NCBI GenBank assembly: GCA_035048485.1
Contig: CM068586.1
Coordinates: forward strand, 46,598,287-46,662,286
Reading direction: 5' to 3'
Length of the DNA: 64,000 nucleotides
Source: Pteria penguin
Taxonomy: Eukaryota > Mollusca > Bivalvia > Pterioida > Pteriidae
Positions 1 to 11,769 of the stretch are shown in pieces. The notes under the pieces are model-generated. The model was not told where the DNA came from. It saw only the letters and a program-made list of their open reading frames with translations, and ran no database searches. Each line of letters starts with the position of its first letter. Within the stretch, counting starts at the first letter, position 1. The position numbers and the translations under genes are program-made.

Positions 1-240
1 TTTTACTGGAATTTGTCCCTTTACTCTTCAAAATTGAAAAATGTTCCATTCCATTTCATCAATCATTTACATAATTATGACTTTTTCTTACTGGATTTTT
101 TAAGTAAGTACATTTATTGTTAACTGATCAGATTATTGTACCATAGTAGTATTCTAAATAAATCTCCAGGTATCTTTTTAGAGTAAGAGTTATCTTTCTT
201 TTTAACCAAATTTTTCCAAGAGAAAATTACATTTTTCCAA

Positions 241-345
241 TTGCGCCACTATGTTTAAGAGGTTGGTAACCCTCCTGCTTCCATGTCGCGATATAACTGA
301 AATATTGTTGAAAGCGACGTAAAACACCAATCAACCAACCAACCA
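241..345 (+). repeat. SINE-A 3' fragment (5'-truncated)
   Basis: The 3' body of the tRNA-derived SINE seen full length at 55218-55387: the GCGCCACTATGTTTAAGAGG block, then GTTGAAAGCGACGTAAAAC, then a CCAA/TCAA-rich tail. The tRNA-like head is absent here. The match to the full copy is nearly letter for letter, which suggests a fairly recent 5'-truncated insertion. Confidence 0.8.
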
Positions 346-735
346 ATTTTCCAATTGCAAAATCAATTTTTTATCTTTCAAATGTTTTTCTATATATCCT
401 ACGTGGAGAAAGTGTTCCATTTACTGTTTTTGAAGAAAAATGTTTCACCAGGTAATTTTTGAAAAGGTGTTCAAATGTGTCATTCTGAATGTTTTGACTG
501 ACAACATTTCATTCCGATAGACAAAATTCGAATTGTTTATGTATATTGTAGTGTCCTGACTGATGAAATTTTCCAAATCACTGAAATTGACTGACATGTT
601 AGAAAACTTTTCAACACCTCTGAAATGCCATTGGAGATATGAACATTTTTAAGCTAAATGGTCTTAAGTGTCTCAATATAGGCAGACAGGTGACCATGTT
701 CAAACTATCTTCTTCCTCTTACAGTTAGTGATTCC
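346..735. other. AT-rich DNA without recognised features
   Basis: No ORF with family features, no tandem repeat and no RNA gene was seen here. Confidence 0.5.
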
Positions 736-1297
736 TTAAAGGGACATAGTCCGAGACTGGAAAATTTTAGCATGAAAAGCATTATAAACTTTGTGTTAAT
801 TGCAAAATTTAAAACTAAAATCCCTCAATGTTTTTGTAGAATAAAGGTAATTGAGTCGAATTAAATTCGGCTGGTATCTATTCCCCAAATAAGGCCATGC
901 TCCGCCCATAATCATGCGTGTGCGCAGATATTCACTAAAGAAAACAACAAAATGGTTCACATGGAGGAGAATGAGCACGAGAAAAGGAAAAGTGTGGTAG
1001 AAAATAACTAAACAAAGTCTCAAAGGCCAAAAAAAGAAAAGTGGAACAAATAATAGAATCGGGTAAAGTTCGCGTTTCATTGTCACATGATTTCCTCTGA
1101 CCGATCTCATCAATATTCAAGAAGTTGGCCTGGTTATGTTGCAAATTTGAAATGGGCATATCTCGTTAACGACATCAAATTTTGTAACGATACTTTTTAC
1201 ACATCTTAGATAATATACTAACAATCGAATGCCGTTTAAGAAATCGGTTTACATTTTTTATACTTTTCCTGACTTCAATCGGACCATGCTCCTTTAA
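736..1297. mobile_element. Non-autonomous DNA transposon with TTAA target duplication
   Basis: TTAA at 736-739 is followed by AGGGACATAGTCCGA. At the other end TCGGACCATGCTCCT is followed by TTAA at 1294-1297. The two ends are imperfect inverted repeats (AGGGACATAGTCCGA against AGGAGCATGGTCCGA), giving a 554-bp element. TTAA duplication is known for piggyBac and Kolobok; the AGGG start leans toward Kolobok (inference). Short reading frames inside show no domain, so this is a non-autonomous copy. Confidence 0.6.
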
Positions 1298-1817
1298 GAA
1301 TTTTAATGAAATATTGTGCAGTTTATTAAAAATGCCTTCACTTGTATAAGGAAGGGAAATTGATAGATGGTGAAACTGCAATTTGAAGCAAGGATACAAA
1401 CACAAATACATCCTATAGGAGTCAGACTTCTTTTGTTTCACTGTGTTAGGAGTGTTTTAGTGTTGGATATTTTCTTATTATAGTTCTTCTTACATATCTT
1501 CATGAGATAAACATTATTTCTTAGGAGATTGGTATTTCTCCTTTTCAGTCTCCATTTGACTCATAGTCTTTCATTACTGTATCTCCGACATTGTTTCAAA
1601 CCAATGTAATTTTAAAAGAACTTCATTTAAAGATTTTTTAGATTCATCCAAAGTAAATTAGGTATTTTCAGCAATTTATGATTTGTTGGTATAATATTAT
1701 GATTTGTTGGTATTATATTCAATTCTTCAGATTTTAAACTTTTATTCCCTTAGTGTCTTTATTGTTCACCGCTTTTCGCAAAAGCGTGGGGACATTAAAT
1801 CTCTTTCACCTGTCCGT
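1298..1817. other. AT-rich DNA without recognised features
   Basis: Nothing with coding character is visible. The last ~50 bases (CGCAAAAGCGTGGGGACATT and following) look like the flank of a dispersed repeat that leads into the 38-bp array. Confidence 0.4.
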
Positions 1818-2194
1818 CTGGCAGTATAAGGACTGACAGTCTACGTGCATTATACCTGGCTGTATAAGAACTGACAGTCTACCTTCATTATTCCTTGTAG
1901 TATAAGGACTGACAGTCTACCTGCATTATACCTGGCAGTATAAGGACTGACAGTCTACCTGCATTATACCTGGCTGTACAAGGACTGACAGTCTACCTGC
2001 ATTATATCTGGCAGTATAAGGACTGACAGTCTATCTGCATTGTGCCTGGCAGTATAAGGACTGACAGTCTACCTACATTATACCTGGCAGTAGAAGGACG
2101 GACAGTCTACCTGCATTGTACCTGGCAGTATAAGGACTGACAGTCTACTTACATTATACCTGGCAGTATAAGGACGGACAGTCTATCTGCATTG
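1818..2194. repeat. 38-bp minisatellite, about 10 copies
   Basis: The unit is TATAAGGACTGACAGTCTAC followed by CTGCATTATACCTGGCAG. About ten copies with a few substitutions each run head to tail. Every unit carries the short palindrome GACTGACAGTC. Confidence 0.9.
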
Positions 2195-2795
2195 AAATGT
2201 TTGAGAAATTTTCATGCAGTACTTTTCCATAATATGCATAGCAGATAAAAATAATAATGAATTTTGATATGCATGTATTAATAACTTATTTTACAGGATC
2301 CTGTAGAAAAAATGGAGAAGGAAGGATACCAGTAGAATAAGATGAAGAATGGCAGCAAACTTTCTGTAAATTGAAGGATTAATATACATGTAGATAGTGG
2401 TAAATAAAAATTCCGGGAAATTTATACCAAGACATCAGTTGAAGAGGAGTCTAACAAAATGAACAAACTCATGTAAAACATGTTTATTTAACAATGATCA
2501 TGATCGGCATTTATTAATTATGGCTTTTTTCCTTGCATTTCATATGTAAGAATCAAAGTTAACTCAATAACTCAAAGTGTACAGGGACAGTTAAAATCAC
2601 TCCAAATTTGTTCTGGTTCAAGTTTTTGAAGTTTCTGTGTTGTTAATTAAAATGCAAAAAAGACAAGAAAAATCAGGTTTTTCACTGATTTGAATGTATT
2701 CAGAGGAATGATATCATTTACAATTACTTATGTTATTTTAGTTATATATTGTTAATTAACAGCAACTTGATGCATTTATATTTATGCTGCTGATA
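2195..2795. other. AT-rich DNA without recognised features
   Basis: No coding or structural signal seen. Confidence 0.5.
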
Positions 2796-3143
2796 TTTAA
2801 TGATTAAGGTCAATTATTACATTTTACATACAGTATAGTTTAATGATTAAGGTCAGTAATTACATTTTACATACAGTATATTTTAATGATTAAGGTCAAT
2901 TATTACATTTTACATACAGTATAGTTTGAAGATTAAGGTCAGTAATTACATTTTACATACAGTATATTTTAATGATTAAGGTCAATTATTACATTTTACA
3001 TACAGTATAGTTTAATGATTAAGGTCAGTAATTACATTTTACATACAGTATAGTTTAATGATTAAGGTCAATTATTACATTTTACATACAGTGTAGTTTA
3101 ATGATTAAGGTCAGTAATTACATTTTACATACAGTATATTTTA
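2796..3143. repeat. 43-bp minisatellite organised as alternating dimers
   Basis: Eight copies of a ~43-bp unit (TTTAATGATTAAGGTC, variable block, ACATTTTACATACAGTATA). The variable block alternates strictly: CAATTATT in copies 1, 3, 5 and 7 and CAGTAATT in copies 2, 4, 6 and 8. The real repeat is therefore an ~86-bp dimer present four times. Confidence 0.9.
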
Positions 3144-4304
3144 AAAAAACAAAACAGAAATGAGAATAAAAGGATCAAAGCAAATACTATCCTTATTGTT
3201 GATAATAAATACAATGGTAGCTACTAATTATTTACTTCCAAGTGAAAAATTCTGTATTGAAGATTGTGAACAGCACTTGACATAAATATCCTTTATTCAC
3301 ATTTACTGATCTTACACAGTTGTGTTAGAGTTGTCTTTCTTTTTGAAAATTTTGACAGAAGGGACACTATCAACAGTGTAGTTTTTCAATGAAAATAACT
3401 TGATTGAATTTCAAACAAAAATTTGAAAAGGCCTGTAAAATGTGTCTTGTAAAATGTGTCTTGAACTATGTAGAGGTTTTCATTTCTTTTTCAAGTAAAG
3501 GATGATAGGATTAAGATTTAATTTGTGTGTTAACTTAAACTGGTAAAGATAAACGTGAATTACCTACACATTTTTGTTTTTATTTAAATCTTAAATCTTT
3601 GTCATAACACAAATGTGGTTTCAGTTAACTACCATAGACATTAAGCCACACAAGTTTTTCAGAGCAGAGCACATTCAAGCTAGAAGCACAAACATGGATC
3701 ATTTTCTTTAAATGTTGCAGTGTGTAGATTACTTCTATCTACTTGATACCAAAAGGAAAAATGGCTTTACTCCTGTGCTCATATTTAACTATATGTATAT
3801 AAATTTTAATATTACAGGATTCCTTCCCCCATTGCATAAACTCTCATTGGCCTACTCCTGACCTCTTGAATATAAAATCATGTAATTCGGTCTCCTGTAA
3901 TTCTTTAAAGGTTATACTTGATATAAATTTTTCTTATGGAAAAGATGGTGTGTCATGACCTTGAGTCAAAGTCATAGCTCCAAGGTCAAGGTCATTGTGA
4001 ATTTTGATCATTTTTGTTGTTGTCTTACTTAGCATTCTAGCATGAAACTTGCAATATGGTGTTGCTTTTAGTGATTGATTTATAATTGTCACTACATGTA
4101 CATGTATACCAACTTTTGATGGAAAATACCTTGAAGAAACACGCAGCTTCAGTGTAGAAAAGACTCAACTATTTGTTTTACTACTTCTGTCTGATCATTT
4201 CTAATGCAAAATTTATTTCATAAAATTTTGAATTAATTGTCCCCTCGCGCAACTTGTTGCGGAGGGGATATAGTAACGCCACTGTCCGTGTGTATGTATG
4301 TATA
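3144..4304. other. AT-rich DNA with two dispersed repeat fragments
   Basis: No gene seen. At about 3945-4000 is a 'CCAAGGTCAAGGTCATTG' block of the type seen again near 48.9 and 55.1 kb. At about 4240-4300 is an inverted CCCCTCGCGCAAC / GTTGCGGAGGGG pair ending in a GTATGTATGTATA run, probably a dispersed repeat end. Confidence 0.45.
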
Positions 4305-4400
4305 TACAGTGATGCTCCATTTATCTGGACACGTTTGTTCCTGGCCAATTTGTCAGAATAAACAGATTTTCCGGATTACCAGATCATAGTACCAGTACAT
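4305..4400 (+). mobile_element. pogo/Tigger-like transposon terminus (remnant)
   Basis: TA followed by CAGTGATGCTCCATTTATCT, then GGACACGTTTGTTCC and related blocks with TTTATC(C/T)GGA-type repeats. CAGT ends next to TA and internal TTTATCCGGA motifs are typical of pogo/Tigger members of Tc1/mariner. No opposite end was found, so this is a solo end or a truncated copy. Confidence 0.4.
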
Positions 4401-4916
4401 ATTAGATGTTAAAGAATCTTATTGCTTGGTGAAAGAATGGTGTATACAGTACATGATAAAACACAAGTAATAATCCTTATATGCGTTTAATTTTTATACG
4501 AAGAATTATATATGTATTACGGATTTAATGTATTAACATCTTTAGTAAATTGTACATTAATTGCAGCCAAACTTCTGAAACCTGCATGATTTTTCAATCA
4601 TTGTCTTCCATCTAAATGTTGACAGTCACCTTTGTAAATACCTCAAGCTTGACTAATTAATTTCACTTCTATCATGATCAGAGTGTTTATCTAATGTCCT
4701 GCTGTGTCATACAAATTTCTGAAATGTGTGAGACATATGATGTAATGTAGAAGCGTAACTCATATTAAAGATCCTAATTGATATAACTCATGATTCAGTT
4801 CTAGTAGATATTATTTTTCTGTATTTATATTATTGCAAACATGATAACGTATACATTGTTGTTATACTCAATTACGATTAAATTAAAGAATTCATCTTCA
4901 TTTCTTTGTATAATTC
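4401..4916. other. AT-rich DNA without recognised features
   Basis: No coding or structural signal seen. Confidence 0.5.
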
Positions 4917-5325
4917 TGTAAATGTTATTCAAGCTTGTAATACTTGGATATTTGAGGGCACACATGATGTAGGGTTAAGCATTTGGCTTGTGGTGCAGTC
5001 GATCTTGGTTTTAGTCATTCTGTAGATGTCATTCAAGCTTGTAATACTTGGATATTTGAGGGCACACATGATGTAGGGTTAAGTAAGCATTTGGTTTGTG
5101 GTGCAGTCAATCTTGGCTTTAGTCTTTCTGTAGATGTCATTCAAGCTTGCATTACTTAGATGTTTAAGGGCACACATGATGCAGGGTTAAGCATTTGGCT
5201 TGTGGTGCAGTCAATCTGGGTTTGATTGCTTATTACATCTCGAGGTATGAGAGGTTGGTTACCTGATGCTTTCATGTGACGAAATGACTGATGTATTGTT
5301 GACATCAACATAAAACTTCGATATG
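4917..5325 (+). repeat. SINE-A copy with its tRNA-like head triplicated in tandem
   Basis: Three head-to-tail copies of a 104-109 bp segment start at 4917, 5021 and 5130. Each ends with GGGTTAAGCATTTGG and TGGTGCAGTC, which aligns with the tRNA-derived head of the full SINE at 55218 (GGTTAAGCGCTTGG, CGGCGCCGAC). Only the third copy continues into the SINE body (GAGAGGTTGGTTACC, CATGTGACGAAATGACTG, CATCAACATAAAAC). The head plus ~60 bp of upstream DNA was amplified after insertion. The copy is old, with many substitutions. Confidence 0.7.
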
Positions 5326-5559
5326 CTGCTGAATTTTCATTACATGTAGGTATATGGAAAATTGTCATATCCAGATGCAGTCTTCTGCAGGGTTAAGATG
5401 TGTGAAATAATTGATAACCTGTCCTCTCTCGTACAATTTAAATGAAAAAAAAAAGCAAACAATTGAATGGAAATAACATTAACAATATGGATGATAGGAT
5501 GGCATATCTACGAGGAACCTGTTTGATTCTTATAAAGTCTAATATGAATGACAGGAGTG

Positions 5560-5668
5560 GCTTATACAAGTTGGCACAAGTAGCTTACACAAGTCAGCAC
5601 AAGAAGGTTACACAAGTCGTCACAAGAAGCTTAAACAAGTTGGCACGAGTAGCTTACACAAGTGAGAT
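5560..5668. repeat. 23-bp minisatellite, about 4.7 copies
   Basis: The unit is GCTTACACAAGTCAGCACAA plus GAA, with copies diverging at a few positions. The reading frame crossing it has no domain features and is treated as chance. Confidence 0.8.
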
Positions 5669-5684
5669 TTCATGTCTAAAGTAA

Positions 5685-6084
5685 TGCTAGTTCAAATCTT
5701 TCCAGATAACTATCAGATGTAGGTAATAAATTGTAATGCCACACCAGAAGTGTGCTATCTCTATGGTTTGGACCTGTGCTTAGCTGTGAAGGAAACTGGA
5801 ATGCTGTTGACATTTGACAAATACATTAGCACACCTTCCCACATGAACATGGTGAGATTCAACTCGAAATCAGTATTGGCTACAGTGAATTTCGGTGCAA
5901 CATTTTAGCTTCTGAACAAAAAACCATGAATCTAAAGACATTGCTAGGCTGGCAAATGTGTCTGTAACTGAGTTGGCTTGTCAAGGATATCTAGTGGTCC
6001 ACAACAAATGTGTTCAGTAAAGAGCAAACATCTTAACTAATGTGGCAAGTGAAACAAAGGCGGTGTGGAAATAAGCATGCTATA
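5685..6084. other. No recognised feature
   Basis: Ordinary AT-rich DNA between two minisatellites. Confidence 0.4.
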
Positions 6085-6740
6085 GTCACAACATGGTAGA
6101 TTTAGTTTGGATTAGACTGTGTCTACTACAAAGTGTACAAGTTACAGTGTGGATAGCCAGATTGATAAACTTTATCACATACATGGTGGATAAGTTCATT
6201 CTTGACAGTGTATAATGTAAATTAAATCTGCTGTATCCATTACAGTTGATAGAGTGGATAAGATAAGCTACATCCATTACAGTGGATAACTTAAGTTAAA
6301 TACATTACAGTAGATAAGCCACATGCCTTACAGGGGATAAGATTGATTGATCATTGTTTTACGTCACTCCAAGATTACTTCACGTATATGGTGACGGCAT
6401 CTGCTTGATGCATTGCATTCAAATTTCTACCTTTGCAACGGACCCACCCGAAGCAGTGAGGGATCTTTTACGTGCCACGCCTACCGTGACACGGGACCTC
6501 GGTTTTTAATTGTCTCATACGAAAGACAGGACACCGGTGTGCTCGTGGCGGGAGTCGAACACGGGGTCTCCCGGTCAGGAGCTAAGTACCTTATCCACTG
6601 GGTTATACCGGCTTTACAGTGGATGCGATAAGTTATAAACATTACAGTGGATAATATGAACTATATCCATTACAGTGGATAATATATATAAATTATATCA
6701 ATAACAGCTAGTAGACCATTACATTGTGGATTGTTTATAT
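6085..6740. repeat. Degenerate CATTACAGTGGATAA minisatellite split by a SINE
   Basis: Copies of (C)CATTACAGTGGATAA with ~15-20 bp of variable spacer recur on both sides of the SINE at 6342-6615. The array is old and irregular, so a unit length (roughly 28-35 bp) is only approximate. Confidence 0.65.
6342..6615 (-). repeat. SINE-B, tRNA-derived, near full length
   Basis: On the minus strand it starts in a tRNA-like head with a B box (TGTTCGACTCCCGCC), continues through GGCGTGGCACGTAAAAGATC and CATTGCAAAGGTAG-like blocks, a conserved block GATGCCGTCACCATATACGT, and ends in a TCAATCAATC tail. Related copies are at 10690-10946, 15541-15713 and 47622-47876. It sits inside a minisatellite. Confidence 0.8.
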
Positions 6741-6845
6741 TTATATAACTTCAATGAACTTAAAAGCTAACGCATACAATATTGATGGAAACAACAAGAC
6801 GCTGTGATTATGAACGTGGCAGAGTACGAGCGATGTGGTCCTATA

Positions 6846-6970
6846 GACCATTTCACAAAAGTTCTTACGAAATTTTAAAGGATTTTTAAAGTTCCCCTTA
6901 TTTGCAAGATTTGGGATTGAAAGTTACGAAAAATCCTTACAAATTTCGTAAAAACTTTTATAAAATGACC
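6846..6970. mobile_element. Palindromic MITE, about 125 bp
   Basis: The two halves are inverted copies: GACCATTTCACAAAAGTTCT then TACGAAATTTTAAAGGATTT on the left, and on the opposite strand from the right GGTCATTTTATAAAAG, TTTTTACGAAATTTGTAAGG. No coding content. The transposon superfamily cannot be told. Confidence 0.65.
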
Positions 6971-7020
6971 TGATGGATTTCAATTTTCGTTTGTTAGGAT
7001 TTTTCTATGGTATACCCGGT

Positions 7021-8078
7021 ATTATGAGCTTTACATGTAGATCTATCTATTTCTACGGTATATTATGAGCTATACATGTAGATCTGTCTATCTCTACGGT
7101 ATATTATGTGCTATACATGTAGATCTATCTATCTCTACGGTACATTATGAGCTATACATGTACATCTATCTATCTCTACGCTATATTATGAGCTATACAT
7201 GTAGATCTGTCTATCTCTACGGTATATTATGTGCTATATATGTAGATCTGTCTATCTCTACCGTGCATTAAGAGCTATAGATGTAGATCTATCCATCTCT
7301 ACGGTATATTATGAGCTATATATGTAGATCTATCTATCTCTGCGGTATATTATGAGTTATACATGTAGATCTGTCTATCTCTACGGTATATTATGAGCTA
7401 TACATGTAGATCTATCTATCTCTACGGTGTATTATGAGCTATACATGTTGATCTATCTATCTCTACGGTGTATTATGAGCTATACATGTAGATCTGTCTA
7501 TCTCTACGGTATATTATGTGCTATACATGTAGATCTATCTATCTCTACGGTGTATTATGAGCTATACATGTAGATCTATCTATCTATCTCTACGATTTAT
7601 TATGAGCTTTACATGTATATCTATCTATCTCTACGGTGTATTATGAGATATACATGTAGATCTATCTATCTCTACGGTATATTATGAGCTATACATGTAG
7701 ATCTATCTATCTCTACGGTATATTATGAGCTATACATGTAGATCTATCTATCTCTACGGTATGTTGTGAGCTATACATGTAGATCTATCTATCTGTACGG
7801 TATATTATGAGCTATACATGTAGATCTATCTATCTCTACGGTGTATTATAAGCTATACATGTAGATCTGTCTATCTCTACGGTGTATTATGAGCTATATA
7901 TGTAGATCTATCTATCTCTACGGTATATTATGTGCTATACATGTAGATCTGTCCATCTCTACGGCATATTATGAGCTATACGTGTAGATCTATCTATCTC
8001 TACGGTATATTATGAGTTATACATGTAGATCTATCTATCTCTACGGTATATCATGAGCTATACATGTACATCTCCCCC
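7021..8078. repeat. 41-bp satellite/minisatellite, about 26 copies
   Basis: The unit contains ATTATGAGCTATACATGTAG then ATCTATCTATCTCTACGGTAT. Copies differ by a few substitutions, for example CTGTCTAT for CTATCTAT and GTGTATT for ATATATT; one copy carries an extra CTAT. The array ends abruptly in a C-run at 8070. The 41-bp period is not a multiple of three, so frames through it are chance. Confidence 0.95.
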
Positions 8079-8428
8079 CCCCCTCTCTCCCTCTGATAAG
8101 GCAGTATATACCGAGACCCTGTGTCGTAGGATGCGTTTACCAGCAAAACATTTACTTCTGATAGGTCAACTTGTCAATGACAAAGCTATAATAAATTACC
8201 ATGCAGGCGGCACTACCATGTGTATAAGCGAAATAATCTTCATGCGACACAAAGACACAAAACATCAAGTAAATTAATTAGTATGAACTATTACACAATT
8301 GACAGATCGGTTTAGAGTTGTCGTAGTCTTGTTCTTTATACGGTAAATGACATACATACACTTGTGGCTAGCAAATCAGAATTTTACATAATGTCTGACA
8401 TTGTAAAATTTCTTCGCACATGCATAAT

Positions 8429-8581
8429 CAGTGGCGGATTTAGAGGGGGCATGGGGCCCGGGCCCACCCCTTTCCGTGGCATATTTACAGGTATAGATTT
8501 GGCACCAAACATGGCTGAGTACTATGGCTAATACATATGTGCCCCCCCCCCTTTTTTTCGGGAATCATGGATCAGCCACTG
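8429..8581 (-). mobile_element. hAT-type MITE with perfect 5-bp target duplication ATAAT
   Basis: Ends CAGTGGCGGATTTA and, on the opposite strand, CAGTGGCTGATCCA. It is flanked directly by ATAAT at 8424-8428 and 8582-8586. Length 153 bp with a poly-C tract inside. The interior (TTTGGCACCAAACATGGCTG) matches the inverted interior of the copy at 18451-18594, so both belong to one family. Confidence 0.8.
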
Positions 8582-8675
8582 ATAATATTCATGACAAATA
8601 TGCAGAAAAAGTTCATTGTCTTCGTACATATTAGGAATGGACAATACACCAGGCAAGCTTCATTCTCCATAGTCG

Positions 8676-8828
8676 CAGTGGCGGATCCAGAATTTTGGAA
8701 AAGGGGGCCACATGTGTATTAGCCGAACTACTCGGTCATTTTTATGCCAAATCTGGATTATTACATGTAAATATGCGGCGAAAAGGAGGGCAGAGCCTCC
8801 CACCCCACCCCCTCTAAATCCGCCCCTG
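8676..8828 (+). mobile_element. hAT-type MITE, second copy, 94 bp from the first
   Basis: Ends CAGTGGCGGATCCAGAATTT and, on the opposite strand, CAGGGGCGGATTTAGAGGG. Flanks AGTCG (8671-8675) and AGTTG (8829-8833) match at 4 of 5 bases and look like a decayed 5-bp target duplication. Length 153 bp, non-coding. Confidence 0.75.
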
Positions 8829-8833
8829 AGTTG

Positions 8834-9612
8834 TACATAGATACAGGACCGCCCCTGCCCCCCCCCCCCTTTTCGCGAAAATGCCTAGAAAAAAACATTT
8901 ATTTGAATTAAATGAATTTTACCATGATTTCAAAAGAATATTGCTGATAAAATGATGTTTTTAATTCCTATAAATCATTATGAAAGTAAGAGTTAGAAAA
9001 TGCGAGTAGATTCAATAGTGACCTCGACAAATAAAACTAAATCGGAGGCCATGCAACGGTGTGTCCGACACCAGCTTTGACGGTCATCTACTCCAAAGGA
9101 ATGGTGCAAATTGTTTGGTTATCCAGATAACTGGTGCCAAACAGTTATATCAGTTATATGCCAGTGACTGGATTATCTGATGTACACATACAGATACAGG
9201 TATCAGGTTTATCTTTAACAATGACTTTATACTTTCAAAATTCCCGCGTTTTTTTAAAGGAACTCTTCTTTCTCTTCAATGCACGGAGATAGCGTAATGT
9301 AAATAACGGGACATCTTTTGTATATCCACACGAGAGGTAAGTTAGTCTAACATTCATTACAATTGTATAACATAGATAATATGACATACAGGTTTTATAC
9401 AGCATGATAAATTTGAGTCCTTTATGGACGTTTTCTGCACATAATTATCAAGTCCTAACTCCATTGATAAATATTTATGAATGAAGATCTAAGTGTGTCG
9501 ACGAATGGGGTCCGACGTAGTGCATATACACCACACACGTAGTAATAATAGTAGATCCACCAAATAAATGTATCATTTCAGATGGAATATTACAATCGAC
9601 GTAAGAGACGTG
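8834..9612. other. No recognised gene
   Basis: Contains a poly-C tract near 8858-8869 and a stretch at 9105-9180 with TTATCCAGATAACTGG-like words that may be a decayed pogo-type end. Nothing coding. Confidence 0.4.
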
Positions 9613-10014
9613 GGTCATACTAATGAACGCCAAGGGAGAAATAAACGCCAAGGATACGCCAAGGCACGCCAAGGGCTATATGCAGTATTATTTCGTCGAT
9701 CTTGTGCTCTGTCGATACTTATCTAACACATTTTAACCTACACACACCAAAATATTTGTATATATAATCATAGTAATGTTTTTGCATACAGTAATAACTT
9801 CGATTTCCCTTGGCGTGCAGCAGCCATTATTAGGAAAGTCCGAAAGATAACTCCTGAATATTTGATGACTTCATTCACGGATTGGAAAGATCGTTGTGTT
9901 GTATAATGTGTTTATTTTATATTTATAATAAATAAAGTAATATTATATATCTATTTGTTATTATTTGTTTCTGTCTTCTTCCCATTAAGCCGTATTGATC
10001 AACTTTATCAGAAA

Positions 10015-11288
10015 TTTTTGTGGACCGGCACTAGCCGGCCCATACTTTGATGTAAGTTTGGGAAAGTCGCATGCATTTCTGCGGTACAGTAAGACCACAC
10101 CCCCAGGATTTTACACCAATGAATAAATTAGGATTTTATTCACTGCGGAGAGAGCATGTGTCACCTCTCTGACCCAGTTTGATAGATACATGTAAATGTA
10201 GTAAGTTACAGCAGAGAAGTATTAAATTTGTTGGAATATTTTCTGGGGATGGGTGTTACTTAGCAATTTTTTAATATTTGACGCGCTTTCTTCATAACCA
10301 AATTATTATTCGGTTGCCCAAGGGACTTTTGGTTAATATCCAACCGGAACATCATCGCCATTTTTTACAAAAAATATATCTTTTTTTGCGTACGGAAATG
10401 GTCGAGTTATAATATTACGACTGAATAATAGTGTGATGTAAGTCCTACTAAAACTTTCAGAATACAGAATGCCACGCTAAGAAGGACCAATTACAACTGT
10501 TTCTCCTGGCAAGACGAGAAACCTTAATTAGTGTTTTTAAATTGAAACGTGAGAATAAAAAGATTGCCAACCAGCACGGTCACACCACTACCAAAAGTTT
10601 ACCAGTGAAGTGTTCGTTACCTCAGAAAACCTCAAGTTGCTTATAGATTGGTTATGTTTTGTTGTTAAAAATAAATAGTGGGTTAATTGATTAATTATAG
10701 TTTCACGTCACTCCACGACTATTTCACGTACATGGTGACGGTATCTACCTGATGCATTGCATAGAAATTTATACCTCTGTAATGGACCCTCCCGAAGAAG
10801 TGGGGAATCTTTCACGTGTCACGCCTACCGTGACACGGGACCTCTGTTTCTACTGTCCTATTTGAAAGACAGATCACCGATGTGCCCACGGCGGAAGTCG
10901 AACCCGCGACCTTTCGGTCACCTCGTCCACTGAACCCACCGACTTTAAACATATATAGTAGATGATATGGCTAGTAATTTTAAAAGTACATTTCCATACT
11001 AAATGCAGGCTAATCCGTACGTCTGATAAATTCGCTATTGCCATGCCTTAAGTACTGAATGGGCTAAATGAGCCCAAATATAAACTATTAGCTGAAAAGG
11101 AAGTGATACTGGAGATTTATATGTCTGTGGTCGATCACCATGCATGGTCTTTATATGTCTGCTAATTAACAGTCACATGGCTGTACAATACATATTTTAA
11201 AACGTTATTCTGTTTTTAAAATTCTTTGCAGTTTTATCAAACATCCCATTCCGGCCCACACTTTGGTGCTTGCACCATATTGTTTCTT
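10015..11288. other. 1.27-kb insertion in the left MULE arm
   Basis: The right arm runs without a break where the left arm has this extra DNA, so it was inserted after the element formed or was deleted from the other arm. Near its ends are direct repeats, CCGGCCCATACTTTGATG at about 10036 and CCGGCCCACACTTTGGTG at about 11252. It contains a SINE-B copy and no coding region. Confidence 0.6.
10690..10946 (-). repeat. SINE-B copy
   Basis: On the minus strand: a tRNA-like head with B box GGTTCGACTTCCGCC, then GACACGTGAAAGATTCC-type body and the conserved GTCACCATGTACGTGAAATA block. It is nested inside the insertion in the MULE left arm, so it is one of the younger layers of this locus. Confidence 0.75.
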
Positions 11289-11769
11289 GTGTATATATTA
11301 TATATGACGGATTGGAAAGATAGTCGTGCAAGCTTATGTGATGTATGTAGGCTAAAGTTTACAAAACCGAACTGATTGAATTCATAATAATGACTTGGGC
11401 CTATACCAGGGACTTATTTTTAGATATAAGTCCCTATCTATACTTAATTTTTATCTTTACTTTCATCAAGATTAAAATTACAAGTGAAAACTTCTTGAGT
11501 GACACATGAATTATTTATAATCCAGAGACTAGTGTGCTCGTTATTTTAAATATTTCTATTTTTATGATGGTTTAAAAAATATCACAAAAAGTAGAACTCT
11601 TTGCCATATTACAAAAAATATGTTTCCAGACCCAACGACAAGGACGTGGTTCTACATATGGGCCCATCTTTATTTTATTTAATCTCATTATGTAGATATA
11701 GAGAAAGCAAGATACATTAACAGAGATATGTGTATATGATATGATGTTGTTCAAAATACAAAATATAAT

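Noticed and set aside
2796..3143. CRISPR-like array
   Set aside because: There are no spacers; it is a contiguous dimeric minisatellite in eukaryotic DNA.
7065..8078. Reading frames across the 41-bp array
   Set aside because: The period is not a multiple of three and the peptide is a translation of the repeat; no coding evidence.
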